Source: a bacterium (GTDB lineage: Bacteria; Joyebacterota; Joyebacteria; Joyebacterales; Joyebacteraceae). Taken from it: DNA of 54,304 bases. Below the pieces are notes generated by a model. That model did no database searches and was not told the origin of the DNA. It saw only the letters and a program-made list of their open reading frames with translations. The DNA is taken from assembly GCA_029990205.1 (NCBI GenBank), contig JAPEKQ010000017.1, positions 1-54,304 of the forward strand, read 5' to 3'. A program made the translations under genes and the position numbers. This document shows, piece after piece, positions 41,127 through 48,755 of the stretch (the first letter of the stretch is position 1; each line of letters starts with the position of its first letter).

Positions 41127-42280
41127 CGGTAGCCGCCAGGCGGCTGGGGCTGCTCCCGCCGTATCTGTTCGTTGAGATCGATCGTCAGAAGCGAGGTCTG
41201 CGCGATGCCGGCGCAGACCTCGTTGACCTCGGTATCGGGGACCCCGACCTGCCGACCTTCCCTGAGGTTGTCGAGTCGCTGCGCGAAGCATGCCTCGACC
41301 CGAAGACCCACCGGTATCCGTCGCAGCGAGGTGACGCGTCACTCCGCGATCTGTTCGCACGGTGGTATCAGGAGCGGTACGGTGTCGAACTGGATCCTGC
41401 GCGCGAGGTGCTCACGCTCATCGGTACGAAGGAAGGTCTCGGGCACCTTCCGCTTGCCGTGCTCGATCCGGGACGGCTGGCGCTGGTGCCGGATCCGGGC
41501 TATCCGGTCTATCAGGCCGCATCCTGGCTCGCCGGGGGAGAGGTCAAGCACGTCAGACTCGAACCGGAGCTGGGGTTCAAGCCGGACTTCGACGGTCTGC
41601 CGCGTGCGTCGATGGACGACGCGCAGCTGATGTTCCTCAACTACCCGAACAACCCGACCGGCGCACCTGCCGACGCCGACCTGTTCCAACTCGCCGTCAA
41701 CATGGCCGAGGAGCACGACTTCGTCGTCGTCAATGACGCCGCGTACGCCGAGGTGTTGTTCGAAGGGGAGCGGCTTTCCATCCTTCAGGCGGAGGGCGCG
41801 CGGAAGGTCGCCATCGAGTTCCACTCGCTGTCGAAGACGTTCAACATGACCGGGTGGCGTGTCGGCTTCGCCGTGGGGAACGCGGACGTGCTCGATGCGC
41901 TCGCGGACGTCAAGAGCAACATGGACTCGGGCGTCTTCACGGCCGTGCAGCGCGCGGCCGAGGAAGCGCTCCATCTTCCACAGTCGAGGATCGACGAGCA
42001 GCTTGAGATCTACCGGCGCCGGCGGGACGTGCTCGTCCAGGGGCTGAGAGACGCCGGGTGGAATGTGCCCAGTCCTCACGCGACCTTCTACGTCTGGTCA
42101 CGGGTGCCGACGGGCGAGGACTCGAGCGTTTTCGCCGCCCGTTTGCTCAATGAGGCTCATGTCGTGGTGACGCCTGGAGCCGGGTTCGGCCCGTCGGGCG
42201 AGGGGTACGTCCGCATGGCGCTCACGGCATCCGAAGACCGTATCGCCGAAGCCGTTGCCAGAATTGCCCGAATCCTGTAG
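41123..42280 (+). CDS. dapL: LL-diaminopimelate aminotransferase-type PLP enzyme
   Basis: This 385-aa class I/II aminotransferase shows GIGDPDLPTF, the NYPNNPTG motif (173-180), NDAAYAE and the PLP lysine Lys238 in SLSKTFNMTGWR. The sequence pattern fits the LL-diaminopimelate aminotransferase group, which converts tetrahydrodipicolinate to LL-diaminopimelate for lysine and peptidoglycan. A related aminotransferase with another substrate is possible. The start overlaps the preceding secreted-protein gene (ATGA), so the two are co-translated although their roles differ. Confidence 0.8.
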   Translation: MTVAARRLGLLPPYLFVEIDRQKRGLRDAGADLVDLGIGDPDLPTFPEVVESLREACLDPKTHRYPSQRGDASLRDLFARWYQERYGVELDPAREVLTLIGTKEGLGHLPLAVLDPGRLALVPDPGYPVYQAASWLAGGEVKHVRLEPELGFKPDFDGLPRASMDDAQLMFLNYPNNPTGAPADADLFQLAVNMAEEHDFVVVNDAAYAEVLFEGERLSILQAEGARKVAIEFHSLSKTFNMTGWRVGFAVGNADVLDALADVKSNMDSGVFTAVQRAAEEALHLPQSRIDEQLEIYRRRRDVLVQGLRDAGWNVPSPHATFYVWSRVPTGEDSSVFAARLLNEAHVVVTPGAGFGPSGEGYVRMALTASEDRIAEAVARIARIL

Positions 42281-42329
42281 TTTTGACGCGCTTGCTGGAG
42301 CCTGGGGCTCGCGCCCCGAGGAGGGCACC

Positions 42330-42695
42330 ATGGCGCAGTACATCATCTCGCTCGAGAACATCCGCCTCTACGGATATCACGGGGCGATACCGAACGAGCG
42401 CGAGCTGGGACAGCGTTTCGAGATCGACGTCGAGATCCTCGCGGATCTCGAGGAGGCGGTCGCGACCGACGACATGAAGAAGACGGTCAACTACGAGACT
42501 GTCTACCGCCTTGTCGAGGCGGAGGTCGTCAACGAGAAGTACCACCTCCTCGAAGCACTCGCGAACAAGCTTGCGCGCGACGTGCTCGACAAGTTCGAGA
42601 ACGCGCTCGAGGTCACGGTACGCATCAGGAAGCCGAGCGTCCCGATCGCCGGGTCGATCGATCACGTCCAGATCGAGGTGGTGCTGGAGCGGTGA
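42330..42695 (+). CDS. folB: Dihydroneopterin aldolase
   Basis: FolB cleaves dihydroneopterin to 6-hydroxymethyl-dihydropterin in folate synthesis. The 121-aa protein has LYGYHGAIPNERELGQRFEI, VNYETVYRLVE and the C-terminal VRIRKPSVPIAG motif with the catalytic Lys. GAGGAGG lies before the ATG at 42330. It overlaps folK by 4 nt (GTGA), the next step in the pathway. Confidence 0.93.
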   Translation: MAQYIISLENIRLYGYHGAIPNERELGQRFEIDVEILADLEEAVATDDMKKTVNYETVYRLVEAEVVNEKYHLLEALANKLARDVLDKFENALEVTVRIRKPSVPIAGSIDHVQIEVVLER

Positions 42696-43255
42696 CGGCA
42701 ACCGCGTGGATCGGCATAGGGGCGAACGTCGGCGACCGTCTCGGGAACGTCCGGGCGGCGCTGGCGGAACTCGCATCTCTCGACGCGACGAGCATCGTGC
42801 GCGTCTCGTCGGTCTACGACACGACTCCGTGGGGTGTGACCGACCAGAGGAGATTCCTCAACGCGGTCGTGGAGCTCTCGACAGAGCTGTCACCCGAGGT
42901 ACTCCTGAGTGGGTTGGGTGCGGTGGAGGAGCGATGCGGGCGTGTGCGGCACGAACGATGGGGGCCGCGGACGCTCGATCTCGACATACTGCTGTACGGT
43001 GACCGGATCGTGACCACGGACGATCTGGTGATCCCGCACCCCCGGCTGGCGCAGCGCGCCTTCGTGCTCGTTCCGCTGGCGGAGCTCGCACCGGAGCTCG
43101 AGGTGCCGGGAATGAACGCCACGGTCGCGCAGCTGCTCGACGCGCTGGGCGACGCGGCGGAGGAAGCGAGACTGGTTGGACCGCCGCCCGAGTCGGGTGG
43201 CGGTGGCGAGACGGGGAGCGACGAGGAGGACGGGTGCCGAAGAAGAACTACGTAG
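42692..43255 (+). CDS. folK: 2-amino-4-hydroxy-6-hydroxymethyldihydropteridine pyrophosphokinase
   Basis: FolK transfers pyrophosphate from ATP to the pterin made by FolB. The 187-aa protein has WIGIGANVGDRLGNV, VYDTTPWGVTDQRRFLNAVV, and the signature RWGPRTLDLDILLYG with IPHPRLAQRAFVL. The last 25 residues are Gly/Glu-rich and overlap the kinase gene downstream by 22 nt. The GTG start is coupled to the folB stop. Confidence 0.93.
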   Translation: MTATAWIGIGANVGDRLGNVRAALAELASLDATSIVRVSSVYDTTPWGVTDQRRFLNAVVELSTELSPEVLLSGLGAVEERCGRVRHERWGPRTLDLDILLYGDRIVTTDDLVIPHPRLAQRAFVLVPLAELAPELEVPGMNATVAQLLDALGDAAEEARLVGPPPESGGGGETGSDEEDGCRRRTT

Positions 43256-43878
43256 CGATCGAAGGCGTCATCGGCGTCGGGAAGACAACGCTCGCCACGC
43301 TCCTTTCGAAGGAATGGGGAGCACACCTCAAGCTCGAGATCGTCGAGGAGAACCCGTTCCTCGCTCAGTTCTATGCCGACATGCGTGGCTACGCGTTCCA
43401 GACGCAGCTCTTCTTCCTGCTCTCGCGACACAAGCAGCAGCTGGAACTGAAGCAGTACGACATGTTCATGGAACGCGTCGTCTCCGACTACCTGTTTGCC
43501 AAGGACAGGATCTTCGCGAACATCACGCTCGATGACAACGAGCTGGCGCTCTACAAGCGGCTGGCCGATCTCATCGAGCGCGACGTGCCGAAGCCGGACG
43601 TCGTCGTCTACCTGCAGGGCTCGACGGACGTTCTGATGGAGCGGATCAAGAAGCGCGCCCGCGAGTTCGAACGCGACATGTCCTACGAGTACATCGACAC
43701 GCTGAACGAGGCGTACAACTACTTCTTCTTCCACTACAAGGACACACCGCTGATCGTCGTGAACACCAATGATATCGACTTCGTCGCGAACAGCTCGGAC
43801 TTCGAGGAGCTCGCGCGGGAGATCGAGGAGCACACGACGGGCACCGCGTACTACGTCCCGATAGGGAGCAGGAGCTAG
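43234..43878 (+). CDS. Deoxynucleoside kinase
   Basis: This 214-aa deoxynucleoside kinase-family protein phosphorylates deoxynucleosides for salvage. It has P-loop GVIGVGKTT (10-18), the DRS-like motif MERVVSDYLFAKD, and the LID arginines in KKRAREFERDMSYEYI. Members next to folK are common in Bacteroidetes and related groups. The GTG at 43234 follows GAGGAGGA. Base specificity (dG/dA against dC/dT) is not readable. Confidence 0.88.
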   Translation: MPKKNYVAIEGVIGVGKTTLATLLSKEWGAHLKLEIVEENPFLAQFYADMRGYAFQTQLFFLLSRHKQQLELKQYDMFMERVVSDYLFAKDRIFANITLDDNELALYKRLADLIERDVPKPDVVVYLQGSTDVLMERIKKRAREFERDMSYEYIDTLNEAYNYFFFHYKDTPLIVVNTNDIDFVANSSDFEELAREIEEHTTGTAYYVPIGSRS

Positions 43879-43880
43879 CG

Positions 43881-44693
43881 ATGGCTGACGCGGCGGCGAA
43901 GAAGGTCACGGCTCCGGGCATCCGGGCCATGAAGGGGAGCGGTGAGCGGATCGTGGCGCTCACCGCGTACGACTTCATGACCGCGAAGCTCGTCGACGAG
44001 GCCGGAGCGGACGTGATTCTCGTGGGCGACTCCGCGGCGATGGTCGTGCTCGGATACGACAGCACGCTGCCGGTGACGGTCGACGAGATGGTCATGCTCA
44101 CCGGCGCGGTCGCGCGCGCGAAGCCGCGGGCGCTGGTCGTGGGCGACATGCCGTTCATGTCGTATCAGGCCGAGGTGGCGGACGCCGTGAGAACGGCGGG
44201 CCGCTTCGTCAAGGACGGCGGCGCGTCGGCGGTGAAGCTCGAAGGGGGCGTGAAGGTCGTCGACCGGGTCCGCGCCATCGTGGACGCGGGCATTCCCGTG
44301 ATGGGACACATCGGGCTGACGCCGCAATCGGTTCACGAGTTCGGCGGGTACCGGGTCCAGGGGAAGAGCGACGATGCGCGCGCGCGTCTTCTCGAAGACG
44401 CACGCGCGTTGGACGAGGCCGGGTGCTTCTCGCTCGTGCTCGAGGCCATGCCGAGTGGTCTGGGCGCCGAGATCACCGACGCGGTCACCATGCCCACGAT
44501 CGGGATCGGCGCCGGCGCAGCGTGCGACGGCCAGGTCCTGGTGATCAACGACATCCTCGGGTACACGACGGGTCGCGCGGCGCGGTTCGTGCGAAGCTAC
44601 GGTGACGCGCGCTCTCTCGTCCTCGATGCGGCACGGCGGTTCGCCGCGGACGTGCGCTCGGGTTCCTACCCGAACGACGACGAATCCTACTGA
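43881..44693 (+). CDS. panB: 3-methyl-2-oxobutanoate hydroxymethyltransferase
   Basis: PanB makes ketopantoate from 2-ketoisovalerate and methylene-tetrahydrofolate, the first step to pantothenate. The 270-aa protein has ITALTAYDF-like VALTAYDFMTAKL, VGDSAAMVVLGYDSTLPVT, GDMPFMSY, VKLEGG, GHIGLTPQS and GIGAGAACDGQVLV. It begins 2 nt after the kinase stop. Its need for a folate cofactor fits its place after folB-folK. Confidence 0.95.
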   Translation: MADAAAKKVTAPGIRAMKGSGERIVALTAYDFMTAKLVDEAGADVILVGDSAAMVVLGYDSTLPVTVDEMVMLTGAVARAKPRALVVGDMPFMSYQAEVADAVRTAGRFVKDGGASAVKLEGGVKVVDRVRAIVDAGIPVMGHIGLTPQSVHEFGGYRVQGKSDDARARLLEDARALDEAGCFSLVLEAMPSGLGAEITDAVTMPTIGIGAGAACDGQVLVINDILGYTTGRAARFVRSYGDARSLVLDAARRFAADVRSGSYPNDDESY

Positions 44694-44741
44694 CCCGCTG
44701 ACAAACATGTTCCGGGCGATGGACAACCGGAGGGATACACC

Positions 44742-45581
44742 TTGGAGACGATCCGGACAGTGGCCGAGATGGAGCGCCGCGCATCCGAACTCAGGGAGTC
44801 GGGCGCGGTCATCGGACTGGTTCCGACGATGGGGGCCCTGCACGAGGGGCATCTCAGTCTGATCCGCCGGGCCGCCGGTCTCGCGGACACGGTCGTCGTG
44901 AGCATCTTCGTCAATCCGACCCAGTTCGGTCCGTCCGAGGACTTCGAGAGCTATCCCCGCGACGTGGAACGTGACGCGGCGCTCGCCGGGGAGGCCGGCT
45001 GCGACATCGTGTTCGCCCCCGAGGCGCACGACGTCTACCCGGCTCACTACGCGACGGTCGTTCATGTGCAGCACCTGACTCGCAGACTCTGCGGCGCGTT
45101 TCGTCCGGGGCACTTCGACGGCGTGACGACGGTGGTGGCGAAGCTGCTCAACATCGTCCGGCCGCATCTCGCCGTGTTCGGGCGGAAGGACGGACAGCAG
45201 CTCGCCGTCATCGAGCGGATGGTGGCCGACCTGGATATGGGGGTGCGTATCGTTCCCGGGGATACTGTCCGCGAGCCGGACGGCCTGGCGATGAGCTCCA
45301 GGAACAGCTACCTCTCGGATGCCGAACGGGAGGACGCGGTGGTGCTCTCGCAGGCGCTCGAGCTCGCCAGAGGGCTCTTCGACTCCGGCGAGACGAACGC
45401 GGCGCTCGTCGTCGGGCGAATGCGTGAGATGATCGAGTCGAAGGAGACGACGGAGATCCAGTACATCGAGGCGGTGGACCGCGCGACGATGGATCCCGTT
45501 GCCGAGCTCGGAGAGAACGTGATGATCGCGATGGCCGTCTTCCTCGGCAAGACGAGACTCATCGACAACATGGTGCTGTAG
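44742..45581 (+). CDS. panC: Pantoate-beta-alanine ligase (pantothenate synthetase)
   Basis: PanC joins pantoate and beta-alanine using ATP. The 279-aa protein shows GLVPTMGALHEGHLSLIR, SIFVNPTQFGPSEDF, VFGRKDGQQLAVI and the MSSRNSYL motif. The likely start is the TTG at 44742, 8 nt after GGAGGG; a GTG at 44760 would cut the first helix. No panD (aspartate decarboxylase) gene is in the window. Confidence 0.95.
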   Translation: METIRTVAEMERRASELRESGAVIGLVPTMGALHEGHLSLIRRAAGLADTVVVSIFVNPTQFGPSEDFESYPRDVERDAALAGEAGCDIVFAPEAHDVYPAHYATVVHVQHLTRRLCGAFRPGHFDGVTTVVAKLLNIVRPHLAVFGRKDGQQLAVIERMVADLDMGVRIVPGDTVREPDGLAMSSRNSYLSDAEREDAVVLSQALELARGLFDSGETNAALVVGRMREMIESKETTEIQYIEAVDRATMDPVAELGENVMIAMAVFLGKTRLIDNMVL

Positions 45582-45624
45582 CGGTTGTGAAGACAGTGGG
45601 ACCGGGGCGATGGAGGCCCCGCGC

Positions 45625-46104
45625 ATGGCGATTCTGTGGGCCCCCTGGCGGATGGAGTATCTGATGAGCGAGAGAACGCCGGAGTGCATCTTCTGCGTGA
45701 AGCACGCCGAGGGCGATGACCGGGGCAACTACATACTCTTTCGGACACCGCACTCGTTCGCGCTCCTCAACGCGTATCCCTACAACAACGGGCACCTGAT
45801 GGTGGCGCCCTACCGGCACGCGTCATCACTCTCGGAGCTGTCGGCCGAGGAGCGGACCGACCTCATCGAAGCCGTGGCGAAGGCGGAGGCGCTGCTCGGG
45901 AGAGCGTACTCTCCGCAGGGCATGAACGTGGGCGCGAACCTGGGGCACTGCGCCGGCGCGGGTGTCCCCGGTCACGTGCACGTGCACATCGTGCCGCGGT
46001 GGGAGGGCGATACCAACTTCATGCCGGTCGTCGGCGAGACGAAGGTCATGCCGGAGACGCTCGAGGGCTCGTACGAGCGGCTTCTGAAGTACCTCGAGGA
46101 GTAG
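45625..46104 (+). CDS. HIT-family hydrolase (AP4A phosphorylase-like)
   Basis: This 159-aa histidine-triad protein acts on nucleotide polyphosphates or AMP conjugates. It begins with the family's LWAPWRMEYL and a zinc-type CIFC. NNGHLMVAPYRH and the triad HVHVHIVPRW follow. The ATG at 45625 was preferred because TGGAGG lies 8 nt upstream and it fits the family start; an ATG at 45610 adds five residues. It is probably co-transcribed with panC. Confidence 0.9.
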   Translation: MAILWAPWRMEYLMSERTPECIFCVKHAEGDDRGNYILFRTPHSFALLNAYPYNNGHLMVAPYRHASSLSELSAEERTDLIEAVAKAEALLGRAYSPQGMNVGANLGHCAGAGVPGHVHVHIVPRWEGDTNFMPVVGETKVMPETLEGSYERLLKYLEE

Positions 46105-46110
46105 CATCCG

Positions 46111-46539
46111 ATGGCGGCAAAGAGGCGGAAGAAGAAGGGGTCCGGAGCGTCGGTCGTGTACACGATCACGGTACTCGTGCTCCTCGCGGCCGTCATCTAT
46201 CTCGGTTTCTCGGTCTACGGCGTGTTCGCGCCTCGCGCCTCGCGCTCCGAGCCCATCTCGATACTCGTTCTCAACGGATGCGGAGCCGAGGGGATCGGCT
46301 TCCGGACGGCCAAGCACCTGCGCGGTCTCGGATTCGATGTCGTCGACTTCCGCAATGCCGAAGGGTTCGGATACGAGGAGACCGTTGTCGTCGACCGCTC
46401 GGGTGACATGGGGAGCGCTGTGAATGTGGCGCGGCAGCTCAGGAGCGCGAACGTCATCCAGCAACTCCAGACCACACCGCTCGAGGATGTCGTCGTCATC
46501 GTGGGCAGGGACTACGAGCGTTTCCTCGGGGAGTCGTGA
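46111..46539 (+). CDS. Membrane-anchored LytR C-terminal-domain protein
   Basis: This 142-aa protein has a basic N-terminus (KRRKKK), one transmembrane helix (about 14-36) and a periplasmic LytR_C domain (ISILVLNGCGAEGIGFRTAK, then VVVIVGRDY). Such domains are found at the end of cell-wall glycopolymer transferases and as stand-alone proteins of unclear role. It follows the HIT gene by 6 nt. No LytR-Cps2A-Psr catalytic domain is present. Confidence 0.82.
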   Translation: MAAKRRKKKGSGASVVYTITVLVLLAAVIYLGFSVYGVFAPRASRSEPISILVLNGCGAEGIGFRTAKHLRGLGFDVVDFRNAEGFGYEETVVVDRSGDMGSAVNVARQLRSANVIQQLQTTPLEDVVVIVGRDYERFLGES

Positions 46540-46700
46540 TAGGGGGGCGGTGCGGTGCGGCGCGCGTCGCGCCGGGGCGCGGCGCACAGCGCCTGTCCGG
46601 GTACGCGCCCCCGCCACGGCCAACAAAAGAACGCCCCCGCGCCCCCTCCCGCGCGCTCTTCTCATTGTGTCTCGTACTGTGCAGCGACCTGTTCGGTGGT
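46540..46700. other. Tail-to-tail intergenic region
   Basis: This 161-bp region is extremely GC-rich in its first part and lies between the ends of the LytR_C gene and the chaperone gene. GGCGCG-type inverted stretches could form hairpins that terminate both, but no single convincing stem with a T tract stands out. Confidence 0.35.
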
Positions 46701-48545
46701 CTAGAAGTAGAGGTCGCGGAAGTCGTCGATACGCGCCTGTTCCTTGAGGCCCTCGAGCCACGCTGCGAACAGCTCGATGCGCTCGTTCTGGAGCATCTCC
46801 GCCCGAAGCTGTTCGCGTTCGGTGCCGAACTGCTGCTGGTCGGGGGCGACGTGCTCTTCCGCGCGGACAACGTAGTATCGCGGCGGATCGTCGGCCGTGA
46901 ACGCCCCGCTGGTCTCACCGACGCGGAGGCCGAAGCTGACGCCGAAGAACTCGTTGGCGCGGCCGATGGCCGGGACGTAGTCACGACGCGAGAACAGGTC
47001 GGTCGTGCGAACCGTGAAGCCGGCGGCTTCGGCCGCGGTCTCGAGTGGCTGACCGGACGCGACGGCGGCGGCCATCTCGTCGGCCTTCACCGCGGCGGCG
47101 TCGGCCTGACGCTGCTCGACGAGCGCGATCATGGCCGGGTGCTGCATCGTCGGATCGGCAAGTCCCTCGGAGAGATCGTCGTACGTCGGGAGCCTGCTCT
47201 CATGGAGGGCCTCGAGCTCGAGGACGTAGAAGCCTTCCGGGGTCTCGTACGGACCGAAGATGGCGCCGACCTCACCCTCGAAGGCGGCGCGGACGAGCGG
47301 TCGGGCGTTGCCGATGCGGGGGACGAATCCCTCGCGAGGGAACGGACCGGTCGACTCGACCGTGAAGCCGTCGGCAGCCGCGGCCTCGGCAAGCGAACTC
47401 TCGTTCGCGGCGTCACGGATCGCGACGGCAGCCTCTTCGATCTCCGCCAGCGTCTCCTCGCTGGGCTGGACACGGATGAGGATGTGGCGCGCCTTCACTT
47501 CCTTCGCGTCGCCGCTTCCACGCGTCTCTTCTACCATGATGATGTGGTATCCGAACTGGGTGCGGAACGGGTCGCTGACGTCACCGGGGTTCAGGCTGAA
47601 GGCCACCTCCGTGAACTCGTCGACCATTCTGGTGCGGTCGAACCATCCAAGGTCCCCGCCGCTCTCACGAGAGCCCGGATCCTCCGTGTACATCGACGCG
47701 AGGTCTGCGAAGTCCTCGCCGTGACGGACCGCGTCGGCGATGTCCATCAGCCTCACGCGAGCATCCTCTTCGTCGAGATCGGTCGCGGCCTTGGAGAGCG
47801 TCACGAAGCTCAGGACGGCGGTCGCCGGTTCCTCGTACTCCGCGCGGTGCAGATCGAAGTACGCGCGGGCCTCATCCTCGGTGGGCGTGAACCCCTGGAA
47901 ACCGAGCGTGCGGGGGTCGAGCTGCGCGTAGGTGACGCGGACCTTCTCGTTCCGCGCGTTGAACTCGGTCCATACCTCGTTGTCGGTCACGAACGCGCCG
48001 GCGGTGACCTCCTGCTGGAGCATCTGACGGCGGAGCGACTCGCGGTACATCTGGGCGATCCCCTCCCATCGCTCCGGATGAAGCTGGATCTCGCGATGAT
48101 ACGCGTCGAAGTCGAACTGGCCGTCCTCTGTCTGGAAAGAGGGAGAGCGGTAGACGTACTCGGGCGGGTTGTTCCAGAGGACGTCGAAGACCTGCTGGTT
48201 CGAGACGTCGATGCCCAGCCGCTCGAGCTGGTTGTTGATGAGGACGTCGGCCAGAAGCGAGTTCCAGGTCTCCTCGCGGAGAGCCTCTGCCGTCGAATCG
48301 GTGATCTCGGCGCCGCCCGTGCGCTCGGCGTACTGCGCGACGCGCTGACGGTAGGCGTCGGCGAAGTCCTGATAGCGGATCTGCGTGTCGTCGACGCGGC
48401 CGATCATCCCGCGCTCGGGCCCCCGTGTCTCGCCTCTCAACTGCCTGACGAGAGCCGTGAACCCCTGACTGCCGAACCAGACCACGATTCCGACGACCAC
48501 GATCCAGAGGATGTACTTACTGTTCTCCCGAAGCTGCTGAAGCAT
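46701..48545 (-). CDS. Membrane-anchored peptidyl-prolyl isomerase/chaperone (PpiD/SurA-like)
   Basis: This 614-aa envelope folding factor has an N-terminal helix anchor (about 10-29, YILWIVVVGIVVWFG) and a SurA/PpiD N-terminal helical domain (about 50-215) with WNSLLADVLINNQLERLGI. A parvulin domain follows (about 255-345) with GGDLGWFDRTRMVDEF and FGYHIIMVEE. Further repeats after ARHILIRV have degenerate parvulin character. It likely helps outer-membrane or surface proteins fold, which would fit the exported proteins in this window. It is divergent from the EF-G2 gene. Confidence 0.85.
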   Translation of the reverse strand: MLQQLRENSKYILWIVVVGIVVWFGSQGFTALVRQLRGETRGPERGMIGRVDDTQIRYQDFADAYRQRVAQYAERTGGAEITDSTAEALREETWNSLLADVLINNQLERLGIDVSNQQVFDVLWNNPPEYVYRSPSFQTEDGQFDFDAYHREIQLHPERWEGIAQMYRESLRRQMLQQEVTAGAFVTDNEVWTEFNARNEKVRVTYAQLDPRTLGFQGFTPTEDEARAYFDLHRAEYEEPATAVLSFVTLSKAATDLDEEDARVRLMDIADAVRHGEDFADLASMYTEDPGSRESGGDLGWFDRTRMVDEFTEVAFSLNPGDVSDPFRTQFGYHIIMVEETRGSGDAKEVKARHILIRVQPSEETLAEIEEAAVAIRDAANESSLAEAAAADGFTVESTGPFPREGFVPRIGNARPLVRAAFEGEVGAIFGPYETPEGFYVLELEALHESRLPTYDDLSEGLADPTMQHPAMIALVEQRQADAAAVKADEMAAAVASGQPLETAAEAAGFTVRTTDLFSRRDYVPAIGRANEFFGVSFGLRVGETSGAFTADDPPRYYVVRAEEHVAPDQQQFGTEREQLRAEMLQNERIELFAAWLEGLKEQARIDDFRDLYF

Positions 48546-48607
48546 CGACCAGCGCCTCCCGTAGATGCCCTCGGTGGTTTCTCAGCATGGATTGCCACAA
48601 TTGAATG

Positions 48608-48636
48608 AGAATAGCACGGTGAGAGGGCGGAGACAA
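48608..48636 (-). promoter_or_regulatory. Promoter for the PpiD/SurA-like gene
   Basis: On the minus strand TTGTCT (48631-48636), a 17-bp spacer and TATTCT (48608-48613) lie about 60 nt before the chaperone start. Confidence 0.5.
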
Positions 48637-48657
48637 GCGGAATGTCGGACTTTCAGG

Positions 48658-48686
48658 TTGACGAAGCGCCCATAGCTTGGTATCTT
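48658..48686 (+). promoter_or_regulatory. Promoter for the EF-G2 gene
   Basis: TTGACG (48658-48663), a 17-bp spacer and TATCTT (48681-48686). A further TATACT lies at 48698-48703. The ATG is at 48756, giving a leader of about 60 nt. Confidence 0.65.
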
Positions 48687-48716
48687 CTATCGTTTGATAT
48701 ACTCCCGAAGATACCA
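48678..48716. promoter_or_regulatory. 10-bp inverted repeat overlapping the EF-G2 promoter
   Basis: TGGTATCTTC (48678-48687) and GAAGATACCA (48707-48716) are perfect inverted arms, separated by 19 bp. The left arm covers the -10 element and the right arm lies just after the expected start site. This is the layout of an operator for a dimeric repressor. The left arm would not be transcribed from this promoter, so an RNA hairpin is less likely. Confidence 0.55.
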
Positions 48717-48755
48717 CCAGCAACGACATGGGGCAGACCCCCGGAAGGACGAACA

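Noticed and set aside
46536-48608. Long plus-strand open frame opposite the chaperone gene
   Set aside because: The minus-strand frame encodes a PpiD/SurA-like protein with an anchor and parvulin motifs; the plus frame has no recognisable features.
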